64,000 nt of DNA from NCBI RefSeq assembly GCF_009674565.1, contig NZ_WKJL01000014.1:114455-178454 (forward strand). Reading direction: 5' to 3'. The notes under the pieces are model-generated. The model was not told where the DNA came from and did not search any database. It saw only the letters and a list, made by a program, of their open reading frames with translations. This DNA comes from Duganella aquatilis (lineage in GTDB: Bacteria; Pseudomonadota; Gammaproteobacteria; Burkholderiales; Burkholderiaceae_D). The position numbers were made by a program, and so were the translations under genes. Shown here one piece after another: positions 19,125-28,052 of the stretch. Every line of letters begins with the position of its first letter. Positions within the stretch are counted from its first letter, which is position 1.

Positions 19125-21140
19125 TCAGTGCGCGCCGATATTCTTGTCGAGGAATTTGTCGACCCGGTCCCAGAAGTCGACGCGGTTCTTCGGCAGCTTC
19201 CAGCCGTGGCCTTCCTCCTCGTACTCGATCAGCTCGACGTTCGGGTTGGTGGCCTTGACAGCCTTGTAGAACTTGAGGCTGTGCGCCGGCGTGACACGGG
19301 TGTCGGCGCCGCCGTAGGCCATCAGCACCGGCTGCCTGATTTCGGCCGCGCGCAGCAGCGGCGAGGTGGCCTTGAACTGCTCGGCATCCTTTTCCTGGTC
19401 ACCGATCAGCGCCGGCATGCCGTAGCGCTTGTAGTCGTCGCTCATGTCGGAGCGGTAGTTCCAGCTGCCGTCGTACAGCAGGTTGATGTCGGTGATGCCC
19501 AGCCATTCCACGCCGCACTTGTACAGGTCCGGATCCTTGATAAGGCCCATCAGCGTGGCGTAGCCGCCGTAGTTGGGGCCGCCGATGCAGATGCGCTGGG
19601 CGTCGGCATAGCCCTGGGCGATCGCCCAGCGGGTGCCGTCGGCAATGTCGTCCTGCATTTTCATGCCCCACTGCTTCCAGCCGGCGCGGAACAGCTTGCT
19701 GCCGTAGCCGGTGCTGCCGCGATATTCCGGCTCCAGCACGGCATAGCCGCGCGAGGCCAGGAACTGCACCGCCGGCACCCACTCCCAGCTGCCGCCGCGC
19801 GCCCAGGGGCCGCCGTGGACCAGCACCACCATCGGCAGGTTCTTGCCGGCGCCCTTGGGCAGCGTCAGCCAGGCCGGGATGGAGAGGCCGTCGCGCGCCT
19901 TGTAGTGCACCAGTTCCTTGCGCGCCATCTGGTTCGGATCGATGTTGGGATAGGCCGCGCTGATCATGCGCAGCTTGCCGGTCTCGCTGTTGTACAGCAT
20001 CAGGCGCCGCGGCCAGATGTCGGCGTAGGCGCTGACCATTACCCACGGCGTTTCGGCCCGCGATGGCAGGGACAGCAGGTTGACGGTGTTGGGCAGCAGC
20101 TGGTCGACCTTCGCCTGCATCGCCTGCATGGCCGGATCGAGCCAGGTGGTGCTCCAGGCGTCGGTCAGGTGGCGCACGCCCAGCAGCTTGTCCTTGTCCA
20201 TGATGAGCTGGCCGTTGAAGTCGTAGCCCTCCAGGTTGACCAGCGCCTTGTCGGACAGCTTGCCGCTGGCGATGTCGTAGCTGTAGACCGAGGTGGTGTC
20301 CTGGCCGGGCGTGGTGTGGATCACGTACAGCGTGCCGTCATTGCCGAACGCCAGCGGGCGGAAACCGCCGCCGCGGCCGGTGTAGCGTTCGAAGTCGGTC
20401 AGCTTGCGCCAGTCCTTGGTGGCCGGGTCGCGGTAGTAGATATTGTTGCTGCCGCCTTTTTCGCGGGTGGTGGTCAGGCGCGGTTCGCCTTCATTGTCGA
20501 GCATCCACGCGACGCTGTCGCCCGGCCGCGGCACGCTGCCGCTGGTGCGGCCGGTGACCGTGTTCAGCCGCAGCACGCTGCTCGACAGGAACTCGCCCGT
20601 GTTGCTGTAGTTGCGGTCCTGGACGTAGATGAAGTCCGAGTCCTGCGCGCCGCGCTGGCCCATCAAATAGGTGTGCCACGGCAGCAGGTCGCGCGCGGCG
20701 GTGCTGGAGCCGCTGGTCAGGAACGGCTGCCAGCTGCGCATCGCCAGCTGGCGGAAGCCGGTGCCGTCGCGGTTGACGGCGTACAGGCCGGGGGCGTAGC
20801 GCATATCGGCTTCGCCGAGGTCGCGGTCGGCGGCGGTGAACACCAGGCGGTTGTCGTTGACCCAGCGGTAGGTGCCGATGTCGGCGTCGTTGAAGTTACC
20901 CACCACCTTGATGCCATCGTTGGCCAGATCGACCACGCCCAGCACGTCATGCTTGCCCTTGGTGGCCAGGCGCACGGCCAGGTATTTGCCGCTGGGCGAG
21001 AGCACGGCGTCGCTGAATTCAGGATTGGTGAAAAAGTCGGCGCTGGGCGGCAGCGCCTTGGCGGCGTCCGCGGCGAGCGCGTGGCCGCAGAGGAACGCGC
21101 CGGCCAAAGCCAGAACGCGCAGGAAAAGGGATGGACGCAT
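19125..21140 (-). CDS. S9 (prolyl oligopeptidase) family protein lacking the catalytic Ser
   Basis: Exported protein of 671 residues: signal peptide ending near ALA at residue 23, a beta-propeller region to about 400, then an alpha/beta-hydrolase domain. The GxSYGGY nucleophile elbow reads GGPNYGGY, with codon AAC at 19574-19572, so residue 523 is Asn instead of Ser. The other two triad residues remain: Asp613 in GGADTRV and His645 in EEGHGW. The neighbouring paralogue has Ser. It is therefore probably catalytically dead and may act as a binding or regulatory partner, unless the AAC codon is a sequencing error. No strong ribosome site precedes the ATG at 21140. Confidence 0.9.
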   Translation of the reverse strand: MRPSLFLRVLALAGAFLCGHALAADAAKALPPSADFFTNPEFSDAVLSPSGKYLAVRLATKGKHDVLGVVDLANDGIKVVGNFNDADIGTYRWVNDNRLVFTAADRDLGEADMRYAPGLYAVNRDGTGFRQLAMRSWQPFLTSGSSTAARDLLPWHTYLMGQRGAQDSDFIYVQDRNYSNTGEFLSSSVLRLNTVTGRTSGSVPRPGDSVAWMLDNEGEPRLTTTREKGGSNNIYYRDPATKDWRKLTDFERYTGRGGGFRPLAFGNDGTLYVIHTTPGQDTTSVYSYDIASGKLSDKALVNLEGYDFNGQLIMDKDKLLGVRHLTDAWSTTWLDPAMQAMQAKVDQLLPNTVNLLSLPSRAETPWVMVSAYADIWPRRLMLYNSETGKLRMISAAYPNIDPNQMARKELVHYKARDGLSIPAWLTLPKGAGKNLPMVVLVHGGPWARGGSWEWVPAVQFLASRGYAVLEPEYRGSTGYGSKLFRAGWKQWGMKMQDDIADGTRWAIAQGYADAQRICIGGPNYGGYATLMGLIKDPDLYKCGVEWLGITDINLLYDGSWNYRSDMSDDYKRYGMPALIGDQEKDAEQFKATSPLLRAAEIRQPVLMAYGGADTRVTPAHSLKFYKAVKATNPNVELIEYEEEGHGWKLPKNRVDFWDRVDKFLDKNIGAH

Positions 21141-21177
21141 ATATCAAGTTGTGAAATAAGTAACTCTGGCACCATAG

Positions 21178-21205
21178 CACCAAGTTGTTTAAACCGCCAC
21201 AACTT
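21178..21205. promoter_or_regulatory. Motif and inverted repeat between the S9 paralogues
   Basis: CACCAAGTTGTT (21178-21189) is repeated exactly at 23296-23307 upstream of the other paralogue. Here AAGTTGT (21182-21188) also faces ACAACTT (21199-21205) across 10 bases, and a further AAGTTGT lies at 21147-21153. It sits about 40 to 65 bases upstream of the minus-strand gene at 21140, where an operator or promoter element would lie. Confidence 0.5.
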
Positions 21206-21228
21206 AAATGTATATTAATGTTTTTCCC

Positions 21229-23268
21229 TTAGCGCACGCCGATGTGCTTGTCGAGGAACTGTTCCACCCGGCCCCAGAAATCGATGCGGTTTTTCGGCAG
21301 CTTCCAGCCGTGGCCTTCTTCCGCGTACTCGATCCACTCGACGTCGGGATTGGCCTGCCTGACGGCCTGGTAGAACCGGGTGCCGTGCGGCAGCGGCACG
21401 CGCATGTCGGCGCCGCCGTAGGCCATCAGCAGCGGCTGCTTCAGTTCGCGGGCGCGCAGCAGCGGCGAGGTGGCTTTCAGCTGCTCCGCATCTTTTTCCT
21501 GATCGCCGATCAGCACCGGCATGCCGTAGCGCTTGTAGTCGTCGGTGAAGTCGGAATCGTAGGACCAGGTGCCGGTGTACATCAGGTTGATGTCGCTGAC
21601 GCCCACCCATTCGACGCCGCACTGGTACAAGTCCGCATCCTTGATCAGGCCCATCAGCGTGGCGTAGCCGCCGTAGCTGGCGCCGGCGATGCAGATGCGC
21701 CTGGCGTCGGCGTGGCCCTGGGCGATGGCCCAGCGGGCGCCGTCGGCGATGTCGTCCTGCATCTTCAAGCCCCATTGCTTCCAGCCGGCCCGGTACAGCG
21801 TGGCGCCGTAGCCGACGCTGCCGCGATACTCCGGCTCCAGTACCGCGTAGCCGCGCGAGGCCAGGAACTGCGCGTCGGCGTCCCACTCCCACTGGCCGCC
21901 GCGCACCCACGGGCCGCCGTGCACCAGCACCACCATCGGCAGGTTCTTGCCGGGGCCTTGCGGCAAGGTCAGCCAGGCGGGAATGGTCATGCCGTCGCGG
22001 CTCTTGTAGTGGACCAGTTGCTTGCGCGCCATCCGCTCCGGACGGATGTTGGGATGGGAGGCGCCGACCAGCGACAGCTTGCCGGTCTCGCTGTTGTACA
22101 GCATCAGGCGCTTGGGCCAGGTGTCGGAAAAGGCCGTCACCAGCACCCATGGCGCTTGCGGCCGCGCCGGCGGCGTCAGCAGGTTGACCGTGTAGGGCAG
22201 CAGCTTGTCGACCTTGTCCTGCATGGCTTTCATGCCGGGATCGAACCAGGTGGTGCTCATGGCGTCGGTCAGGTGGTTGATGCCCAGCAGCTTGTTGTTG
22301 CTGATGATCAGACCGCCGCGGAAGTCATAGCCGTCCAGGGCCACCAGCGGCCGCTCGGACAGCTTGCCGCTGGCGACGTTGTAGGTGAACAGCGCCGTTG
22401 TGTCCTTGCCGGGCATGGGGCTGATCACGTACAGCGTGCCGTCCGGCCCGAACGCCAGCGGGCGGAAGGCGCCGCCGTCGCCGGTGTAGCGCTCGAAACC
22501 GGTCAGCTTGCGCCAGTCCTTGCCGTCCTGCTCGCGGTAATACACGCTGCCGCCGCCGCCCTTGTCCTGGGTGGTGGTCAGGCGCGGCTGGCCCGCGTGG
22601 TCGAGCAGCCAGTCGACGCTGTCGCCGGGACGGGAGAGCGGCGTGGACACCCGGCCGTTCATGGTGTTCAGGCGCAGGACGTCGGTGTACAGGTAGTCGC
22701 CGTTGCCGGCGAAGATGCGGTCCTCGACATAGATCTCGTCGGAGTCCTGGGCGCCGTCCTGGTCCATCAGATACGTGTGCCACGGCAGCAGCTCGCGTGC
22801 GCCCAGCGAAGAGGCGTCGGCGACAAACGGCGCACCGTCGCGCATCGCCAGCTGGCGGAAGGCGGTGCCGTCGCGGTTGATGGCGAACAGGCCCGGCGCG
22901 TAGCGCATGTCGCCCTGCGCCAGGTCGCGGTCGGACGCGCTGAAGGCCAGGCGCGCATCGCTGATCCACTGATAGTCGCCGATGTCGGCATCGTTGAAGT
23001 TGCCCACCACCTTAATGGCGCTGGTGGCCAGGTCGACCACCCCCAGCATGTCGTGCGGGTTGTTTTTGTTGGCGATCCGCACGGCCAGGTATTTGCCGCT
23101 GGGGGACAGGACGGCGCCGCTCAATTCCGGATTGTTGAAGAAGTCGGCGATCGGCGGCAGCGTCTTCACGGCCTCCGCGCCCGAGGCCGGGCTGAGGATG
23201 GATGCGCCGGCAACGGCCAGCACGCGCAGGAGGTGGCGCAAAAGATGGCGGGTACGCATAGGTCTCAT
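21229..23268 (-). CDS. S9 (prolyl oligopeptidase) family peptidase
   Basis: Exported serine peptidase of about 679 residues, a close paralogue of the following gene. The signal peptide runs through LLRVLAVAGASILSPASGAEA, then comes a propeller domain with NFNDADIGDYQW, and the alpha/beta-hydrolase domain. The catalytic triad is intact: Ser531 in AGASYGGYA (codon AGC, 21678-21676), Asp in GGADMRV and His in EEGHGWKLP. It likely cleaves proline-containing or other short peptides in the periplasm. ATG at 23268 or 23259 is possible; neither has a clear ribosome site. It precedes its degenerate copy by 88 bases in the same orientation. Confidence 0.92.
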   Translation of the reverse strand: MRPMRTRHLLRHLLRVLAVAGASILSPASGAEAVKTLPPIADFFNNPELSGAVLSPSGKYLAVRIANKNNPHDMLGVVDLATSAIKVVGNFNDADIGDYQWISDARLAFSASDRDLAQGDMRYAPGLFAINRDGTAFRQLAMRDGAPFVADASSLGARELLPWHTYLMDQDGAQDSDEIYVEDRIFAGNGDYLYTDVLRLNTMNGRVSTPLSRPGDSVDWLLDHAGQPRLTTTQDKGGGGSVYYREQDGKDWRKLTGFERYTGDGGAFRPLAFGPDGTLYVISPMPGKDTTALFTYNVASGKLSERPLVALDGYDFRGGLIISNNKLLGINHLTDAMSTTWFDPGMKAMQDKVDKLLPYTVNLLTPPARPQAPWVLVTAFSDTWPKRLMLYNSETGKLSLVGASHPNIRPERMARKQLVHYKSRDGMTIPAWLTLPQGPGKNLPMVVLVHGGPWVRGGQWEWDADAQFLASRGYAVLEPEYRGSVGYGATLYRAGWKQWGLKMQDDIADGARWAIAQGHADARRICIAGASYGGYATLMGLIKDADLYQCGVEWVGVSDINLMYTGTWSYDSDFTDDYKRYGMPVLIGDQEKDAEQLKATSPLLRARELKQPLLMAYGGADMRVPLPHGTRFYQAVRQANPDVEWIEYAEEGHGWKLPKNRIDFWGRVEQFLDKHIGVR

Positions 23269-23274
23269 TATGGT

Positions 23275-23310
23275 TTTAATAACTTGGAACGATATCACCA
23301 AGTTGTTAAA
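23275..23310. promoter_or_regulatory. Palindromic operator candidate upstream of S9 peptidase
   Basis: TTTAATAACTTGG (23275-23287) faces CCAAGTTGTTAAA (23298-23310) across 10 bases; 12 of 13 positions pair. It lies directly upstream of the minus-strand start at 23268 and contains the 12-mer shared with the paralogue upstream region. It is likely the binding site of a dimeric repressor or activator. Confidence 0.6.
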
Positions 23311-23331
23311 TTGGCCAGAAATAAACCTGCG

Positions 23332-25398
23332 CTAGCGTTGTTCCGGCGCCCGGATGTAATCGACCAGCGCCCCGGTCTGCGGCCCCGGCGCCGGCGTCAG
23401 CAGGCTGACGACGATAATCGTCAGCACGCCGGCCGGCACGCCGAAGATGCCGGCCGAAATCGGCGCGATGTGGAACCACTGCGAGGCCGCGCCGCCGCCC
23501 AGGATCGGATTGGTATGCAGCATGTAGTACACGCACACCACGAAGCCGGCGATCATGCCGGCGATCGCACCCTGGTGGTTGGCGCGCTTCCAGAACACGC
23601 CCAGCACCAGCGCCGGGAACAGCGTCGAGCCGGCCAGCGAGAAGGCCGCGCCCACCAGCGACAGGATGTCGCCCGGCTTGGTCGAGGCGGCGTAGGCGGC
23701 GATGAAGGCCACCGCCAGCAACAGCAGCTTGGAAATCGTCACCCGCTTTTGCGTCGAGGCGCTGCGGTCCACCAGCTTGTAATACACGTCGTGCGACAGC
23801 GCGTTGGAAATGGCCAGCAGCAGGCCGTCGGCGGTGGACAGCGCGGCGGCCAGGCCGCCGGCCGCCACCAGCCCGGAAATCACATACGGCAGGCCGGCGA
23901 TTTCCGGCGTGGCCAGCACCAGCACGTCGGCGTCGATGGTGATTTCAGCCAGCTGCACCACGCCGTCGTGGTTGACGTCGTTGATGCTGAACAGCGGATT
24001 GAGCTTGTCCACATTGGCCCAGTACGACACCCAGTTGGGCAGGTGGTCGTAGTTGGTGCCGACCAGCGCATTGTAGATGTCGTACTTGACCAGCACCGCC
24101 AGCGCCGGAATGGTCAGGTAGATCAGCAGGATGAAGAACAGCGTCCACAGCACCGACACGCGGGTGTCGTGCACCGACGGCGTGGTGTAGGAGCGCATCA
24201 GGATGTGCGGCAGCGCGGCGGTGCCCAGCATCAGGCAGAACACCAGCGCCAGGAAGTTGTTGCGCTTGATGTCCGAGGTTTCCGGATCGCCGGGATAGGG
24301 CGTGGCGTGCGGCGTGATCGGCTCGGCGCGTTGCAGGTTCTGCTCGCGCGCTTCGGTCCACACGTGTTCGGCTTCGTCGGCGTTCTTCGGATAGGCGACC
24401 AGCTCGCGCTCGGCGTTGCGGATGTCCAGCAGCGAGGCGTTGCGCGCCTTGACGCCGTCCAGCTTGCGCTGCGCTTCGATGCGGCCGGTTTCCCACGATG
24501 ACGGCAGGTTGGCCAGGCGGCGTTCGTAATCGGCGGCGCGCTGGCGGAACACGGCGCGCACTTCGGCTTCCTTCGGATCTTCCTGCAGCACGTGTTCGCG
24601 CGCGCTCAGCTTGGGCAACAGCTTGCCGTAGGCGACTTGCGGAATCGGGTTGTCGGTATGCTTGGCCGACAGCCAGATGGCCGGTATCAGGAACGCCACC
24701 AGGATGATGATGTACTGCGCCACCTGGGTCCAGGTGATGGCGCGCATGCCGCCGAGGAAGGAGCACACCAGGATGCTGGCCAGGCCGAGGAAAATGCCGA
24801 CCGAGAAATCGACTCCGGTGAAGCGCGAGGCGATCAGCCCCACCGCGTAGATCTGCGCCACCACGTAGGTGAAGGAGACGATGATGGTGGCGATCACCGC
24901 CAGCACGCGCACGGTCTTTGCGCCGAGGCTGCCGGCGTCGGGGTGGTCGGCGCCGCCGTAGCGTTCGGCCAGGAAGTCGGGAATGGTGTACTGCGCGAAC
25001 TTGCGCAGGTAGGGCGCGATCAGCAGCGCCACCAGGCAGTAGCCGCCGGTCCAGCCCATGATGTAGGCCAGGCCGTCGAAGCCGTGCAGGTACAGGCCGC
25101 CGGCCAGGCTGATGAAGCTGGCGGCGGAGATCCAGTCGGCGGCGGTGGCCATGCCGTTGAACATGGCCGGCACGCGGCGTCCGGCCACGTAGTATTCCAG
25201 CACGTTGGAGGTGCGGCTGATGACGCCGATCAGCGCGTACAGCACGATGGTGGCGAACATGAACAGGTAGCCGATCCACACGCGCGGCATGCCTTCCTGT
25301 TCCAGCGCGGCCAGCGCGATCAGGAAGCCGCCGAAGCCGGCGGTGAACATGGCGTAGTAGCTGCGCAGGCGCTGGAAGAAGGTGCGGGGCGGCTTCAA
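23332..25398 (-). CDS. Sodium:solute symporter (VC_2705/ActP-like family)
   Basis: Inner-membrane SSS-family transporter, 688 residues, about 13 membrane segments. Recognisable pieces are TAADWISAASFISLAGGLYL, the GYLVALLIAPYL-type segment, SFTYVVAQIYAVGLI, and near the end AAALSTADGLLLAISNALSHDVYYK with the sodium-site Ser residues. A soluble loop of about 130 residues, rich in Glu and Arg, interrupts the middle, as in the VC_2705 group. The start is TTG at 25398, overlapping the stop of the small-subunit gene (TTGA). Partner of the DUF4212-type protein; acetate or another short carboxylate is a plausible but unproven substrate. Confidence 0.92.
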   Translation of the reverse strand: MKPPRTFFQRLRSYYAMFTAGFGGFLIALAALEQEGMPRVWIGYLFMFATIVLYALIGVISRTSNVLEYYVAGRRVPAMFNGMATAADWISAASFISLAGGLYLHGFDGLAYIMGWTGGYCLVALLIAPYLRKFAQYTIPDFLAERYGGADHPDAGSLGAKTVRVLAVIATIIVSFTYVVAQIYAVGLIASRFTGVDFSVGIFLGLASILVCSFLGGMRAITWTQVAQYIIILVAFLIPAIWLSAKHTDNPIPQVAYGKLLPKLSAREHVLQEDPKEAEVRAVFRQRAADYERRLANLPSSWETGRIEAQRKLDGVKARNASLLDIRNAERELVAYPKNADEAEHVWTEAREQNLQRAEPITPHATPYPGDPETSDIKRNNFLALVFCLMLGTAALPHILMRSYTTPSVHDTRVSVLWTLFFILLIYLTIPALAVLVKYDIYNALVGTNYDHLPNWVSYWANVDKLNPLFSINDVNHDGVVQLAEITIDADVLVLATPEIAGLPYVISGLVAAGGLAAALSTADGLLLAISNALSHDVYYKLVDRSASTQKRVTISKLLLLAVAFIAAYAASTKPGDILSLVGAAFSLAGSTLFPALVLGVFWKRANHQGAIAGMIAGFVVCVYYMLHTNPILGGGAASQWFHIAPISAGIFGVPAGVLTIIVVSLLTPAPGPQTGALVDYIRAPEQR

Positions 25399-25694
25399 GC
25401 GCGCGGCTCCGGTTGCTGGCGCGCGGCGCGGTCCAGGCGGCGCATGCGCCAGGCGTAGAAGGCGATGATGCCGAGGTAGACCAGCGACGCGCCCTGCGCC
25501 GCCAGGTAGAACGACAGTGGCCAGCCGAACACGCTGAGGCCGGCCAGCTCGCGGGCGAAGAAGGCGGCGCAGAAGCCGGTCAGCAGCCATAGCAGGAGCA
25601 GCAGCGCGGTCATGCGGCGCGCCTTGTGCCAGTGCTGCGTGCGGGTCAGCGGCGCCATGTCCGGCGGTGCGGCGGGCGGTATCGGTTTATCCAT
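25395..25694 (-). CDS. Sodium/solute symporter small subunit (DUF4212 type)
   Basis: A 99-residue membrane protein with two hydrophobic helices (ALLLLLWLLTGFCAAFFA and FYLAAQGASLVYLGIIAFYAW) and the typical LSVFGWPLSFYLAAQGA motif of the small subunit that accompanies VC_2705-like symporters. The ATG at 25694 overlaps the histidine kinase stop by 8 bases, and its stop overlaps the symporter TTG. This packing links sensor and transporter in one operon. Confidence 0.92.
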   Translation of the reverse strand: MDKPIPPAAPPDMAPLTRTQHWHKARRMTALLLLLWLLTGFCAAFFARELAGLSVFGWPLSFYLAAQGASLVYLGIIAFYAWRMRRLDRAARQQPEPRA

Positions 25695-27201
25695 AATATG
25701 GCGGCTCGTCGTCCGCCGGCTCTGGCGCCGGCGGCAGCGGGAAGGTCAGTCGGAACAGCGCGCCCGGCAGCTTGGGCTGGGTGGCGCGCGGATTGCTGAA
25801 GATGTCGACCTCGGCGCCGTGCTGCTGCGCGATCTCGCGCACGATGGCCAGCCCGAGGCCGCTGCCTTCGGCGGTATTGCCGAGAATCCGGTAGAAACGC
25901 TCGAACACGCGCTCGCGCTCGCCCTGGGCGATGCCGGGCCCGGTGTCTTCCACTTCCAGGTAGCCGTGTTCCAGATCGTCGCTGCGCACCCGCACCGTGA
26001 CGCTGCCGCCGGCCGGCGTGTAGCGCAGCGCGTTGTCGATCAGGTTGGACAGCAGTTCGCGCAGCATGGTCGGATTGCCGGTGATGTGCAGCGGCTGCGG
26101 CGGCGCCTCGAAGCCGAGGTCGATGCGGTGCGCGAACGAGGCCTGCACCCAGTCCTGCACTACGTTGCGCGCCACCTCGCCCAGGTCCAGCTGCAGCATG
26201 GTGCTGCCGGTCTGCGGCTGGTTCTCGGCGCGCGCCAGGGCCAGCAGCTGGTTCACCAGCCGCGTCGCCGCTTCCGAACTCTTGGCCAGCTGTTCCAGCG
26301 AGCGGTGGATTTCGCCGTTGTCGGTCTGGCGCAGGGCCAGCTCGGACTGCATGCGCATGCCGGCCAGCGGCGTGCGCATCTGGTGCGCGGCGTCGGCGAT
26401 GAAGCGCTTCTGCATGTCGATCGTCAGCGACAGGCGCGACAGCATCTCGTTGAGCGAGCGCACCAGCGGCGTGATCTCTTCCGGCACCTGGTTGGAGGCG
26501 ATCGGACTCAGGTCTTCCGAACTGCGCGCGCGGATGCGCTCCTGCAGCTGCGCCAGCGGCGACAGGCCGCGCGCCAGGGCAAACCAAACTAAAGCCAGCA
26601 CAATCGGCAGCACGATGAACTGCGGCAGGATCACGCCCTTGATGATGGCGTTGGCCAGCTGCGCGCGCTTCTCCAGCGTTTCCGCCACCTGCACCAGCGC
26701 CAGCTGTGGCTCGCTGCCGTCGCTGCGCTCCATCTGCACGTAGGCGAAGGCGATGCGCACCGGCGTGCCGTGCATGCTGTCGTTGCGGAAGCGCACGCCG
26801 CCGGAACTGGTCTTGTCCTCGTCGTCCAGCACCGGCTGCGGCATGTCGCGGTCGCCGTCGATGTGTTCGCCGCGCGGGCCCTGGATCTGGAAGTAGACGT
26901 TGTCGATGTCGTCGGCGCGCAGGATGTCGCGCGCCGAGCCGCTCAGGCTCTTGATCAGCTTGCCGTCGACCGAGCGCACCTGTTGCGCCAGCACGGTCAC
27001 GCTGTCTTCCAGCGCGTGGTCGAAGGGCTGGTTGGCGATCGACTTGGCCACCAGGTAGGTGATGGCGATGCTCATCGGCCACAGCAGCAGCAGCGGCGCC
27101 AGCATCCAGTCCAGGATTTCGCCGAACAGGGAATGCTGGATATCCTCGTCCGCGTCGGGCGCGGGCGGCTGATATTCCAGTTCGGCGGATTCCTGGGTCA
27201 C
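25687..27201 (-). CDS. Sensor histidine kinase (TctE/QseC-like)
   Basis: Two-pass membrane kinase of 504 residues. The first helix (LAPLLLLWPMSIAITYLV, near residue 35) is followed by a periplasmic sensor region of about 130 residues like that of TctE-type kinases, then the second helix (FIVLPIVLALVWFALA). A HAMP-like linker leads to the H-box FIADAAHQMRTPLAGM, N-box NLIDNALRYTP, G1 DTGPGI and G2 GSGLGLAIV. GTG at 27201 overlaps the response regulator stop (GTGA). It presumably senses a substrate of the symporter encoded just downstream; this is inference from context. Confidence 0.93.
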   Translation of the reverse strand: MTQESAELEYQPPAPDADEDIQHSLFGEILDWMLAPLLLLWPMSIAITYLVAKSIANQPFDHALEDSVTVLAQQVRSVDGKLIKSLSGSARDILRADDIDNVYFQIQGPRGEHIDGDRDMPQPVLDDEDKTSSGGVRFRNDSMHGTPVRIAFAYVQMERSDGSEPQLALVQVAETLEKRAQLANAIIKGVILPQFIVLPIVLALVWFALARGLSPLAQLQERIRARSSEDLSPIASNQVPEEITPLVRSLNEMLSRLSLTIDMQKRFIADAAHQMRTPLAGMRMQSELALRQTDNGEIHRSLEQLAKSSEAATRLVNQLLALARAENQPQTGSTMLQLDLGEVARNVVQDWVQASFAHRIDLGFEAPPQPLHITGNPTMLRELLSNLIDNALRYTPAGGSVTVRVRSDDLEHGYLEVEDTGPGIAQGERERVFERFYRILGNTAEGSGLGLAIVREIAQQHGAEVDIFSNPRATQPKLPGALFRLTFPLPPAPEPADDEPPYYG

Positions 27202-27908
27202 TTCGGCGTTTCTCCGGCCTCGGCGGTGGCGCGCGCGGCGTCGTTGAATTTCTCCAGGCAGTAACCGAGGCCGCGCACGGTGGCGATGCGCACGCCGCCC
27301 AGTTCTATCTTCTTGCGCAGCCGGTGCACATAGACTTCGATGGCGTTGTTGCTGACTTCCTCGCCCCATTCGCACAAATGGTCGACCAGCTGTTCCTTCG
27401 ACACCAGCCGCCCGGTGCGGGCCAGCAGAATTTCCAGCAGGCCCAGCTCGCGCGCCGACAGATCCAGCATCTGGTCGTTGATGTAGGCGCTGCGGCCGAC
27501 CTGGTCGTAGCTCAGCGGGCCGTGCTTGATGACGGTGGCGCCGCCGCCGGCGCCGCGCCGGGTCAGGGCGCGCACCCGCGCCTCCAGTTCCGACAGCGCG
27601 AACGGTTTGGCCATATAATCGTCGGCGCCCAGGTCGAGGCCGTTGACGCGCTGCTCGATCGAGTCGGCGGCGGTCAGGATCAGCACCGGCAGCAGCGAGG
27701 CGCGGGCGCGCAGGCGCCGCAGCACCTCCAGGCCGGACAGCTTGGGCAGGCCCAGGTCCAGGATCAGCAGATCGAATTCCTGGGTCGACAGGGCGGTGTC
27801 GGCCTCCTGGCCATTGCGCACGCAATCGATGGCATAGCCGGACTGTCGCAAGGATCGGGTGAGCCCGTCGGCCAGAACGCTGTCGTCTTCGGCAAGTAAA
27901 ATACGCAT
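27198..27908 (-). CDS. OmpR-family response regulator
   Basis: A 236-residue transcription factor. The receiver domain shows the acidic pair in LLAEDD, the phospho-acceptor Asp in LLILDLGLPKLSG (near residue 51), Thr in LILTAAD and Lys in YMAKPF. The winged-helix DNA-binding domain ends with VEVSNNAIEVYVHRLRKKI-like and RGLGYCLE segments. ATG at 27908 with GGAG 8 bases upstream is chosen over GTG 27917. First gene of the operon regulator-kinase-small subunit-symporter, and divergent from recA. Confidence 0.94.
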   Translation of the reverse strand: MRILLAEDDSVLADGLTRSLRQSGYAIDCVRNGQEADTALSTQEFDLLILDLGLPKLSGLEVLRRLRARASLLPVLILTAADSIEQRVNGLDLGADDYMAKPFALSELEARVRALTRRGAGGGATVIKHGPLSYDQVGRSAYINDQMLDLSARELGLLEILLARTGRLVSKEQLVDHLCEWGEEVSNNAIEVYVHRLRKKIELGGVRIATVRGLGYCLEKFNDAARATAEAGETPK

Positions 27909-27995
27909 GTAAACCACTCCGGTTGCACAAACCCTATTTTGGCGAGTTTTTGTGCAATCTCAAAGAATTTGCGTAAATCCCGCTTGCATTAAGCA

Positions 27996-28011
27996 CTGTT
28001 TTTTTATACAG
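27996..28011. promoter_or_regulatory. LexA (SOS) box upstream of recA
   Basis: CTGT-N8-ACAG with a T/A-rich centre, extended by matching GCA/TGC flanks. It lies 42 bases before the recA ATG and overlaps a plausible promoter (TTGCAT at 27984-27989, TATACA at 28005-28010, spacing 15). This is the classical position for LexA repression of recA. Confidence 0.85.
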
Positions 28012-28052
28012 TGCTACCTGTATTGAACAACCTAACTGGCTGAAAGCACATT

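Noticed and set aside
19122..21218. Plus-strand open frame opposite the first S9 gene
   Set aside because: Mirror-frame artefact; the minus-strand gene has a signal peptide and family motifs.
21208..24501. A very long open frame on the plus strand opposite the S9 peptidases and symporter
   Set aside because: It is antisense to well-supported genes; the composition (His, Gln, Val, Ala-rich without motifs) is the usual artefact of high-GC third positions.
25687..27930. Apparent fusion of response regulator region and kinase
   Set aside because: The upstream part is the wrong frame of the regulator; GTG at 27201 in the regulator stop is the kinase start.
27990..28020. Palindrome at recA as a transcription terminator of the divergent gene
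   Set aside because: Its CTGT-N8-ACAG form and position fit a LexA box much better.
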